Positions 1 through 5,884 of a stretch of DNA of 5,884 nt are shown here, in pieces; position 1 is the stretch's first letter, and each line of letters opens with the position of its first letter. Origin of the DNA: a bacterium (GTDB taxonomy: Bacteria; Armatimonadota; Zipacnadia; Zipacnadales; Zipacnadaceae); NCBI GenBank assembly GCA_030607655.1, contig JAUWJN010000182.1, positions 1 to 5,884 of the forward strand. The letters are read 5' to 3'. The notes below the pieces were generated by a model, which worked only from the letters and a program-made list of their open reading frames with translations, searched no databases and had not been told where the DNA came from. The translations under genes were made by a program, and so were the position numbers.

Positions 1-376
1 CACTACGATACCAGTGATCATCGCGGGCGTCGTTGGGATCAGCGGGGCCCCCAGGTATCACGCGAATTAGGTCACAGTCCAGAGCCTGGGCAATCTCGGT
101 ATAACGTTTAAACGCTTCTAATTCCTGCCGGCACTGCTCATCGCTGTTTTCCGCAAACGGGCCCACATATGTGCCTAGCGTCACCGCCGCCAGGCCTAGT
201 TTGTGGAGCAACTGGCTAGCGGTCTCAACCTTTGCCTGTTCGACATCAGCCGGCAGATGCTTGGGCACCCCGAATATTTCCATCCCCTCATAGCCAACAT
301 CGGCAGCGATTTGAATAGCCTCAGCCAGCTCATAATCTTGTAGTATCTTGGAGCATATCGCAATCTGAATAGCCAT
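1..376 (-). CDS. Sugar phosphate isomerase/epimerase-like TIM-barrel protein (partial, 3' end off window)
   Basis: The minus-strand frame opens at an ATG (374-376) and runs without a stop for 125 codons to the left edge, so the C-terminal part is missing. The translation begins MAIQIAICSK and shows the pattern of the AP-endonuclease-2 / xylose-isomerase-like TIM-barrel superfamily: a short first strand, a helix (ELAEAIQIAADVGYEGMEIF, residues 16-35) ending in the G-Y-E-G-M-E strand that is the usual first acidic signature, then a helix with LHKLGLAAVTLGTYVGPF (57-74), and a helix-strand unit ALDCDLIRVIPGG (98-110). Family members isomerise or epimerise sugars or hydroxy-acids using a divalent metal in the cytoplasm. 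The metal ligands of the C-terminal half lie outside the window, so no substrate can be proposed. The start is supported by a GGAGG Shine-Dalgarno 9 nt upstream. The gene lies 87 bp downstream of the helicase on the same strand and could share its transcript. The family call is fairly secure; the specific function is unknown. Confidence 0.85.
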   Translation of the reverse strand, partial: MAIQIAICSKILQDYELAEAIQIAADVGYEGMEIFGVPKHLPADVEQAKVETASQLLHKLGLAAVTLGTYVGPFAENSDEQCRQELEAFKRYTEIAQALDCDLIRVIPGGPADPNDARDDHWYRS

Positions 377-385
377 TATTCGCTG

Positions 386-390
386 CCTCC
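386..390 (-). promoter_or_regulatory. Shine-Dalgarno site of the isomerase-like gene
   Basis: The minus strand reads GGAGG here, followed by the 9-nt spacer CAGCGAATA and the ATG at 374-376. This is a near-ideal ribosome-binding site and fixes the start of the isomerase-like gene. It also shows that the gene is translated independently of the helicase upstream. Confidence 0.75.
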
Positions 391-463
391 GAGCACAACC
401 GACCTGATGGTGATGTGAAGATTTTCCCGACCAAGTCTCGGTTATCCTTCCCCCAGCAGCCGA

Positions 464-2722
464 TTATAGCTTTTTGAGGTTGGCATAGCGGGCCAGAAGC
501 TTCTTGATTCCCTTATCCGGGAAGCCGACCACAATCTCGGCCTCATCGCCAGTGCCCTTGATGCTCACTACCCGGCCATCCCCAAAGCTGGGGTGGCTGA
601 CCTTATCGCCTACGGTGTAGTCACCAGCGCTACTCGGGATCGGTTCAGCCGACCGGCGGGACTGCTCAGCCGAAGCCGTCGCGCCAGCAGTGGCGCGCGA
701 CAGTATCTTGGTCAGGTCCAGGCGCCGCCCGCTCATCTGCATCTCGGGTATCTCTTCACGTGCCTCAATGAGCCGCGGACTGCTGCCGGGGGCCAACTCC
801 CCGCGTCGCTGGACCACCTCCTCAGGCAAATCTTTCAAGAACCGGGACGGCTGCATCTGCTGAGTTTCGCCAAAGATGGTGCGGCGATGGCAATGGGTCA
901 GATACAGCCGCTGCTGGGCGCGGGTCATGCCCACATAACACAGCCGCCGCTCCTCGGCCAGCTCAAACTCGTCGCTCATACTCCGATAGTGGGGCAGCAC
1001 CTCTTCCTCCAGCCCCACTATAAACACCGTCGGGAACTCCAAGCCCTTGGCGCTGTGCAGGGTCATCAGGGATACCGTTGAACCCAGTTCCTTGGCCTGG
1101 TCTATGTCGGAAATCAGGGCGATATGCTCCAGGAAGGCGACCAGTGAGTTGTCCTCGTGGGTCTTTTGAAATCGGGCTGCCGCGGTAACAAACTCCTCCA
1201 CATTCTCGGCCCGGCCGGCGTCATCAGCCGCCCCCGACTCTCGCAGCCTCTGCAGAGAACCGCTGCGCTTGACTACCTCGCGCACCAACTTCACTAAGGA
1301 CAGTTTATCAATACGACTGTGCAGCGCCGTCATCATATCGTAAAAATCAGCCACGGCCTGTTGCTCCCGTATCCTGATTTGGTCCAATTCACTAACTATT
1401 CCACACATCTCAAACAGCGACACCTTCCGCCGCCGTGCTTCGCTGTCCAATACTTGTAGGGTCTTCGCTCCGATACCTCGTGTGGGATTGTTGATAATGC
1501 GCCGCAACGAGACCGAACTTACTGGATTAAGCAGTGTTTTCAGATAGGCGATTACGTCCTTAATCTCCGCGCGCTCGTAAAAACGCACTCCCCCCACAAT
1601 TTCGTAGGGCATATTGGCATCCAATAAAGACTCTTCAAAGACCCGCGACATTGCGTTGGTGCGATAGAGAATCGCGAAATCGCCCGGCTCCGCCTGGCCC
1701 TGACGTATCTGCGATTGAATCAGCCTGGCCACCCACTCGGCCTCTTCCTGTTCATTGATCGCCCGGTAGACCAGCGGCGCTTCACCTGGCGGATTGTCGG
1801 TCCACAGTTTCTTGTCGGCCCGGGCAGGGTTGTGTCTGATTACTTCATAGGCACAGCGCAGAATATTGGCAGTAGAGCGGTAGTTCTGCTCCAGTTTGAA
1901 GACTTGCGCCTCGGGATAGTGTTCCTCGAAGGCCAAAATCAACCGCACATTCGCCCCCCGCCACCCGTAGATACTCTGATCATCGTCCCCCACTACACAA
2001 AGGTTGTGATGCTTATCAGCTAGCAGCTCTAGCAGCGAGGACTGGGCAAAGTTTATGTCCTGATATTCATCCACCAAAATATATCGGAAGCGGTTCTGGT
2101 ACTTATCGCGCAGTTCCTCGGATTCTCGTAGCAGATGCACGGCACTCATTAGCAAATCATCAAAATCCAGGGCATTACTGGCCGCCAGTCGCTGCTGGTA
2201 GTTACGGTACACTCGCTTAGCGGTTCTCTCCAAGGGGTTTTTCCGATGCGGCTTGTAGTCAGCCGCGGTCAGAAGCTCATTCTTGGCATTGCTTATCTCA
2301 TAGTGAATATCCACCGGTGAATATTGCTCAGAGTCAATGTTAAGTGCCGAGAGGGTCTCTTTAATGAGGGCGCGCTGGTCAGCCTCATCATAGATTACGA
2401 AATTGGGGTCAATGTCAATGGCCGCCCCATCCGCCCGCAGCATCCGAGCGCAGAGCGAGTGGAAGGTGCTCGCCCACAGACTGGGAGCCTGCTCGCCGAT
2501 GAGCTGTGCAATGCGCTCTTTCATCTCGCCCGCAGCTTTGTTGGTAAAGGTCACCGCCAGAATATGCTCAGGTGCAATGCCCAATTCATGGACCATATAG
2601 GCAATACGGTAGGTCAAGACCCGTGTCTTACCACTACCCGCCCCGGCAAATATCAGCACCGGCCCCTCGGTAGCCTGCACAGCCTTCTGTTGTTCGGGAT
2701 TCAGATTATCCAAGATGCTCAA
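464..2722 (-). CDS. pcrA: ATP-dependent DNA helicase, PcrA/UvrD/Rep family (superfamily 1A)
   Basis: This is a complete 752-residue helicase, close to the usual PcrA/UvrD length of about 720-750. Such enzymes move 3'-5' on single-stranded DNA using ATP and act in the cytoplasm in excision repair, replication restart and removal of RecA or RNA polymerase. All SF1A motifs are visible in order: N-terminal LNPEQQKAV Q-motif (7-15), Walker A GAGSGKT (27-33), motif Ia AVTFTNKAA (56-64), TFHSL (86-90), Walker B VDEYQD (217-222), motif III GDDDQSIYGWRGA (245-257), motif IV QNYRST (279-284), motif V TLHSAKGLEF (554-563) and motif VI YVGMTRA (596-602). A Ser/Ala-rich linker (about 640-700) leads to a C-terminal Tudor-like domain, VGDKVSHPSFGDGRVV (704-719), ending in ANLKKL. 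That domain is typical of PcrA and contacts RNA polymerase in studied homologues. No key residue is missing. Translation starts at TTG, because an in-frame TGA lies three codons upstream and the Q-motif needs this N-terminus. UvrD is an alternative name; PcrA is preferred for the Tudor domain. The intact motif set and tail argue for a housekeeping role rather than a defence helicase. Confidence 0.97.
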   Translation of the reverse strand: MSILDNLNPEQQKAVQATEGPVLIFAGAGSGKTRVLTYRIAYMVHELGIAPEHILAVTFTNKAAGEMKERIAQLIGEQAPSLWASTFHSLCARMLRADGAAIDIDPNFVIYDEADQRALIKETLSALNIDSEQYSPVDIHYEISNAKNELLTAADYKPHRKNPLERTAKRVYRNYQQRLAASNALDFDDLLMSAVHLLRESEELRDKYQNRFRYILVDEYQDINFAQSSLLELLADKHHNLCVVGDDDQSIYGWRGANVRLILAFEEHYPEAQVFKLEQNYRSTANILRCAYEVIRHNPARADKKLWTDNPPGEAPLVYRAINEQEEAEWVARLIQSQIRQGQAEPGDFAILYRTNAMSRVFEESLLDANMPYEIVGGVRFYERAEIKDVIAYLKTLLNPVSSVSLRRIINNPTRGIGAKTLQVLDSEARRRKVSLFEMCGIVSELDQIRIREQQAVADFYDMMTALHSRIDKLSLVKLVREVVKRSGSLQRLRESGAADDAGRAENVEEFVTAAARFQKTHEDNSLVAFLEHIALISDIDQAKELGSTVSLMTLHSAKGLEFPTVFIVGLEEEVLPHYRSMSDEFELAEERRLCYVGMTRAQQRLYLTHCHRRTIFGETQQMQPSRFLKDLPEEVVQRRGELAPGSSPRLIEAREEIPEMQMSGRRLDLTKILSRATAGATASAEQSRRSAEPIPSSAGDYTVGDKVSHPSFGDGRVVSIKGTGDEAEIVVGFPDKGIKKLLARYANLKKL

Positions 2723-2727
2723 AGTAT

Positions 2728-2733
2728 CTCACC
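2728..2733 (-). promoter_or_regulatory. Ribosome-binding site for the helicase TTG start
   Basis: The minus strand reads GGTGAG here, 5 nt before the TTG at 2720-2722. GGTGA is a perfect match to part of the extended anti-Shine-Dalgarno complement (AAGGAGGTGATC). The in-frame stop TGA (2729-2731) lies inside this site, so no longer N-terminus is possible. A second TTG three codons further in (codon 4) is a possible alternative start, at a longer spacing. Confidence 0.55.
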
Positions 2734-2772
2734 AATATTTGTAACCTGGCTACGCTGGCGAAGTGTATGTCT

Positions 2773-2791
2773 CACAGGCTGGAAGCCTGTG
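2773..2791. repeat. Palindromic hairpin unit 1 (GGA loop)
   Basis: The arms CACAGGCT (2773-2780) and AGCCTGTG (2784-2791) form a perfect 8-bp stem around the loop GGA (2781-2783). On the minus strand the loop reads TCC. This makes it the inverted copy relative to units 2 and 3. Confidence 0.85.
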
Positions 2792-2839
2792 CCACTGTAG
2801 AAGATGGTAGGACAGGCGTCCCGCCTGTCCGTCAGTGGC
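2791..2839. repeat. Longer-range stem enclosing hairpin unit 2
   Basis: GCCACTG (2791-2797) is the exact reverse complement of CAGTGGC (2833-2839). Pairing would form a 7-bp stem with hairpin unit 2 inside its loop. The end bases G2791 and C2839 are shared with units 1 and 3, so either a 6-bp version coexists with all three hairpins or the structures exchange at those bases. The complementarity is seen directly; its formation in RNA or DNA is inferred. Confidence 0.6.
2810..2830. repeat. Palindromic hairpin unit 2 (TCC loop)
   Basis: The arms GGACAGGCG (2810-2818) and CGCCTGTCC (2822-2830) form a perfect 9-bp, GC-rich stem around the loop TCC (2819-2821). It is the longest and most GC-rich stem of the three and lies inside the longer-range stem formed by 2791-2797 and 2833-2839. 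Confidence 0.85.
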
Positions 2840-2857
2840 TCAGGCATCCTGCCTGAG
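2839..2857. repeat. Palindromic hairpin unit 3 (TCC loop), next to the methyltransferase stop codon
   Basis: The arms CTCAGGCA (2839-2846) and TGCCTGAG (2850-2857) form a perfect 8-bp stem around the loop TCC (2847-2849). Only four bases (2858-2861) separate it from the TAA of the methyltransferase gene (2862-2864), so in the transcript it folds directly behind the stop codon. The sequence downstream on the minus strand (CCACTGACGG) has no U-run, which argues against a classical terminator. Confidence 0.85.
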
Positions 2858-2861
2858 TCTA

Positions 2862-5800
2862 TTATCTCCCGTGGTAGCGTTCGCCCTCCGCAAAACGCCT
2901 CACGCGGGGCGCTACCGTCTCTTCCCAGGGCAGGCGGGGCCGATTAGCGGTCTCTGACAAGGGGAACTCATTCATCCGGCGGTGAATAGTCTCGCGCTCT
3001 TCTTCCGTCAGGCCAAAGCCTTCTTCAATGAGGGCGTCAATATGCTCTAATACCTCAAAGTAACGTTGCTGAGCGGGAGTAACCTCCTCCAGCCGGCCCT
3101 CATATCTTTGTATCGCTTTTCGGCCCTCTTCGGGAGGGGGCACTTTGTACAGACACAAATCATTTTTGGTGATTTCGCGCCGGTCGCCGAAGATTTGGGG
3201 CCATTCCTGCTGGATGAAGCGCAATAATTCTTCATCACCGGTAACGGTAAGGGCCTCGCCGATCTGCAGCTTACCTTGGCGACCGCTGGTGAGCGATTCC
3301 GGCGGCTGGTCATAGCGGGCGGTGGCCTCATCGGGCCAGCCGGTGAAGTTCAGCGGCCAGTCCGCCACCATCTGGGGACGGTCCAGGCCGGCGGTAATCT
3401 CGTCCCAGGCCGGCTGCTCACGCACGGTAGCCTGCCGCGCGGCCTCCTGTGTTTCCCGCGCCAGTTTCGAAAGCTGCTGAATGTGCTCAGCATCCAGCGC
3501 CGGAACCGGCAGTGCCTTGAGGGTGCGTGGGTATATCGTAAAGTCCCGTCGTCCTCCTCCAGCAATGCCAGACCGCAGAACGAGGAATGTATAGTATCGG
3601 GACACATGGCTGTTCAGAAGCGCGGCGAGACAGTGGGAATCCCATCGTTGGTTTGCTTTGGGCTTAAGCAGCACGCCTGTGTTCTGCACGCACAGACCAC
3701 TTGGTTCGAACACAGCCGCATTAAGCGTGATGTGTATTTGTGGAACAACCACGAGTTCCCGCGGGAGACTCACCTTTGCCTCCTCACTCCACCACGAGGG
3801 GTCAGCAGTCGTATTCACTGATACAGCTCGGCCAGGTGGGTCAACATAGAAGGCGTGAATGTCAGAACCGCCGATCATGGGCAGAACGTCTTTGCCACCC
3901 AGCGCGGATGCTGTTTCCACACGCAGGTCAATCACCTGCCCGCTGGCACCGGCTTTGATACCATACCGCGCTTCGGCAATGCTATCCAGCTTGGGAAAAC
4001 CCCGCAATTTGCCCAGAATAGCCACATCACCAGGGGTTACTTCCAGCGGCCATCCCTCTTCACTAAGCTCCTTGAAGCTATGCCAGTCAATCTCGGACGT
4101 GTGCGCTCCTTCAGATCTACCGGTGCGAGCATAAGACAAGAGCTGTTCTTTCGTGTCAATTCTCTGCACCAGCCTGACCTTATGGTCAGCGGGTCGTGTA
4201 CCCTTACGGAACAGCAAAATCAGGGGAACTACATCGCTCTCAAACAGATCGCGGCAAACCCAATCCAAAGGGACAATTTCCTCAATACAGAGATCCTCGC
4301 ACGCCAGCAAACCCCGAAGTGGCTCAGCCCAGGCGGCGTCGGCTACTCCCCGCAGTACAATCATGCCCAATACACCACCCTCCTTCAGCCAGTTCTTGGC
4401 ACGGAACAGGAAGTAGGAGGCTAAGTTGACGTTGCGGGAACCGCGCCCCTCGTGGGCAACGGGATACAGGCCACGCAGGACATTGCGCTCATCGTCAGGC
4501 AGCCGTTCGGCCCTGACATACGGCGGGTTGCCGATGATGAAGTCGTACTGGTCCGCACGGGCAGCCGCAGCCGCACCGGCCTGCCAGGGCTCGGTGGCCC
4601 GCAGTTCGGGACTAATGCGAGGGAGGGGGAAGTGGTCCACCAGGGAGTTAATACAGTGTACCGAGAAACTCACCGGCTCGCGGGCCTCGGTGGCCAGGTC
4701 AAAAACGCTGAATAGCATATTCATATCGGCTACATAGACGGCAAAGTGGTTGATGTCCAGGCCGTGCAGAGTGGTGCGGATGCGCTCCAGGGTGGCTTCC
4801 GCTCCTACCCCCCGCTGCTTATCCGCCTGGCGCACAAAATCCGCCGCCTGGACCAAGAAAGCCCCGGAGCCACAGGCCGGGTCCAGTAAGGTAACAGGCT
4901 GTCCTTCCTCAACCGCCTCCACGAACCCACTGCGCCGCACGATGTACTCCACTACCTCCGGGTCGGTATAGAACTCTCCCAGGTCCTTGCGCAGTTTGCG
5001 GGGCAACACTCCCTGATAGATATTACCCAGCACATCAACATTGTGCTCTAGCCCTGCCAGGTCAAAGGCATTGAGCCGATACAGGACGCGCAACAGCGCC
5101 CTGTCGAAGTCTATATCTTCGGAGCTAAGTAGCGCATCAAAGGGAGGCGGGCGGAAGAGCTGGCGGCAGATGCGTTGGGTATCACGGAAGGCAGTAGCCA
5201 CCAGTTGATCCACCATTTCCAGTTCGCCCGTGAGTTGCCGCCACAAATCTAACCCGCCATTGGAGATTTTGGGCTTGATCAGTCCGTGGTCTTCGGCTAA
5301 GCGCACAAACAGCAGCCGCCCCAGGATTACATAACTGGCATTGACCCGGAAGATGCGCTCCAGGGCCTGCTGCTCGTTCTCCTCGCGCTCGCGGCGGAAG
5401 CCAGTATAAGCCTGCTCTTCACAAAACTTGGCGAAGGCCTCCTCTAGGGCAATGGCCTGGCGGTAGTCGAGTTCCAGATCATACAGATATTTTCGCAGTT
5501 GTCGCAGATAGGCTTCCGGCTGCTCCTGCATTATGGCGTCGCGCTCAGCCTCCTCTGCGTGTTGCCTTTTCTTCTGATACTCGGGGTATTGCTGGCGCAG
5601 GTCATGCCAATACTCTTGCAGATATTCTTGCAGGATTTGGACAATTCCACCCAGGGTCCCGGTAAACTGATCAATATTCTCCGCCTCTACTTTGAGGTAA
5701 TGGTCGGGCGTGCCGGTTTCGCGGAATGCTTCCAGGTGCTTCAGTTCCTGGGCCGCCGCGGCCGATATGCGCTCCAGAGCCTGGAGCAGTTGCTCATCCT

Positions 5801-5884
5801 CCATGACATAGATTGAGGTTTTCGTTGCGACGCTTGCCTCCAGGAGTGGGGCAGCGTCCAACCGGACGTCAGCAACTACCTCAC
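2862..5884 (-). CDS. Eco57I-type N6-adenine DNA methyltransferase / probable type IIG restriction-modification protein (5' end probably off window)
   Basis: The product would transfer methyl groups from S-adenosylmethionine to adenine N6 at a specific DNA site. Numbering is from the TTG at 5859-5861, which gives 999 residues. Residues 20-190 are charged and helical and end in NASYVILGRLLFVRLAEDHGLI (175-196), a pattern typical of large Eco57I/N-6 DNA methylases. The catalytic core follows: GEFYTDPEVVEYIV (295-308), SAM-binding motif I LLDPACGSGAFL (325-336), LHGLDIN (365-371) and the catalytic motif IV IIGNPPYV (442-449; NPPY at 4518-4529). A target-recognition region runs from IAEARYGIKAG (about 628-638) to LNSHVSRYYTF and LPVPALD (749-790), followed by a tail with FGLTEEERETIHRRM (949-963). 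No PD-(D/E)xK nuclease motif is evident in the visible part. The frame has no stop between the TTG and the window edge, and neither TTG nor the ATG at codon 20 has a well-placed Shine-Dalgarno, so the protein very likely continues upstream, where a nuclease domain would be expected. A PglX-like (BREX) methylase or a solitary methylase are alternatives. Confidence 0.88.
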   Translation of the reverse strand, partial: EVVADVRLDAAPLLEASVATKTSIYVMEDEQLLQALERISAAAAQELKHLEAFRETGTPDHYLKVEAENIDQFTGTLGGIVQILQEYLQEYWHDLRQQYPEYQKKRQHAEEAERDAIMQEQPEAYLRQLRKYLYDLELDYRQAIALEEAFAKFCEEQAYTGFRREREENEQQALERIFRVNASYVILGRLLFVRLAEDHGLIKPKISNGGLDLWRQLTGELEMVDQLVATAFRDTQRICRQLFRPPPFDALLSSEDIDFDRALLRVLYRLNAFDLAGLEHNVDVLGNIYQGVLPRKLRKDLGEFYTDPEVVEYIVRRSGFVEAVEEGQPVTLLDPACGSGAFLVQAADFVRQADKQRGVGAEATLERIRTTLHGLDINHFAVYVADMNMLFSVFDLATEAREPVSFSVHCINSLVDHFPLPRISPELRATEPWQAGAAAAARADQYDFIIGNPPYVRAERLPDDERNVLRGLYPVAHEGRGSRNVNLASYFLFRAKNWLKEGGVLGMIVLRGVADAAWAEPLRGLLACEDLCIEEIVPLDWVCRDLFESDVVPLILLFRKGTRPADHKVRLVQRIDTKEQLLSYARTGRSEGAHTSEIDWHSFKELSEEGWPLEVTPGDVAILGKLRGFPKLDSIAEARYGIKAGASGQVIDLRVETASALGGKDVLPMIGGSDIHAFYVDPPGRAVSVNTTADPSWWSEEAKVSLPRELVVVPQIHITLNAAVFEPSGLCVQNTGVLLKPKANQRWDSHCLAALLNSHVSRYYTFLVLRSGIAGGGRRDFTIYPRTLKALPVPALDAEHIQQLSKLARETQEAARQATVREQPAWDEITAGLDRPQMVADWPLNFTGWPDEATARYDQPPESLTSGRQGKLQIGEALTVTGDEELLRFIQQEWPQIFGDRREITKNDLCLYKVPPPEEGRKAIQRYEGRLEEVTPAQQRYFEVLEHIDALIEEGFGLTEEERETIHRRMNEFPLSETANRPRLPWEETVAPRVRRFAEGERYHGR

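Larger units (their letters stand above)
2771..2859. repeat. Cluster of three related palindromic (REP-like) hairpins in the gap before the helicase
   Basis: Most of the gap between the methyltransferase stop and the helicase start is filled by three perfect inverted repeats centred near 2782, 2820 and 2848. Each has a stem containing CAGGC/GCCTG and a 3-nt loop, GGA in the first and TCC in the other two, so the first unit is in the opposite orientation. Read in one orientation they fit NNCAGGCN-TCC-NGCCTGNN. The N positions differ between units but stay paired in each. This is the signature of a dispersed palindromic repeat family of REP type. I recall similar CAGGC-core palindromes between genes in other bacteria, but I cannot verify that here. 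There is no U-tract after any hairpin on the minus strand, so they do not look like intrinsic terminators. They could instead stabilise or process a read-through transcript. Confidence 0.8.

Noticed and set aside
377..463. Possible terminator or promoter between the helicase and the isomerase-like gene
   Set aside because: Only very short imperfect pairings (for example CCGA/TCGG near 428-442) are present, with no U-run, and no plausible -35/-10 combination was found. Beyond the Shine-Dalgarno I see nothing supportable in this gap.
593..1081. Long plus-strand open frame (162 codons) opposite the helicase gene
   Set aside because: It lies fully antisense to well-conserved helicase coding sequence, its translation shows no recognisable domain, and long antisense frames are common opposite GC-rich genes.
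2740..2760. Short direct repeat of CTGGC just upstream of the helicase start
   Set aside because: Two 5-bp copies this close together are expected by chance and fit no operator pattern that I know.
2324..2800. Plus-strand open frame of 158 codons ending TGWKPVPL inside the hairpin cluster
   Set aside because: Most of it is antisense to the helicase N-terminus. The TGWKPVP-like end is simply the translated palindrome of hairpin 1, so it is a repeat-derived artefact and not a gene.
2771..2859. Hairpins as a rho-independent terminator of the methyltransferase gene, or as a short CRISPR array
   Set aside because: No U-tract follows any of the stems on the minus strand. The units are palindromes of differing sequence, orientation and spacing, not identical direct repeats with uniform spacers.
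3276..4737. Several overlapping plus-strand frames opposite the methyltransferase gene
   Set aside because: They overlap one another in different frames, are antisense to the recognised methylase core and target-recognition region, and have no family resemblance or ribosome-binding sites that I could see.
464..5884. Two-gene defence system made of a UvrD-like helicase and a methylase
   Set aside because: UvrD-like helicases do occur in defence systems such as Gabija, but this one has the full motif set and C-terminal Tudor-like domain of housekeeping PcrA. The genes are 139 bp apart and separated by a repeat cluster, so adjacency alone does not support a joint system.

Overview
The window is a bacterial fragment, moderately GC-rich by eye, with all three protein-coding genes on the minus strand, so transcription runs from base 5884 towards base 1. 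In transcription order they are: a large Eco57I-type DNA adenine methyltransferase / restriction-modification polypeptide whose 5' end probably lies beyond the right edge; a complete PcrA/UvrD-type DNA helicase; and the N-terminal 125 residues of a sugar phosphate isomerase/epimerase-like TIM-barrel protein cut by the left edge. Both ends of the window cut genes. Nothing here fixes the phylum. The PcrA C-terminal Tudor-like domain and the intergenic palindromes occur in several non-proteobacterial lineages, but that is not enough for an assignment.

Layout: bases 2862-5884 carry the modification (possibly restriction-modification) gene. It has a helical N-terminal region, an N6-adenine methyltransferase core with SAM-binding DPACGSG and catalytic NPPY, a target-recognition region and a helical C-terminal tail. 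The 139-bp gap 2723-2861 holds the most unusual structure in the window: three short perfect hairpins that share a CAGGC/GCCTG stem core and a 3-nt GGA/TCC loop and differ only at positions where both arms change together. A further 7-bp stem encloses the middle hairpin. Bases 464-2722 encode the helicase, which begins at TTG with a GGTGAG ribosome-binding site. An 87-bp gap with no recognisable terminator follows, and then the isomerase-like gene, preceded by a GGAGG Shine-Dalgarno.

Function: the helicase is a general repair/replication enzyme and does not look like a specialised defence helicase. The methyltransferase gene modifies DNA at a specific site and, if a nuclease domain lies upstream of the window, would also restrict foreign DNA. 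The isomerase-like protein points to carbohydrate metabolism. No shared pathway is evident. All three genes are co-directional and no intrinsic terminator was seen, so read-through transcription is possible, but the hairpin cluster between the first two genes may mark a junction or a processing site. I found no tRNA, rRNA, CRISPR array, transposase gene or convincing promoter.
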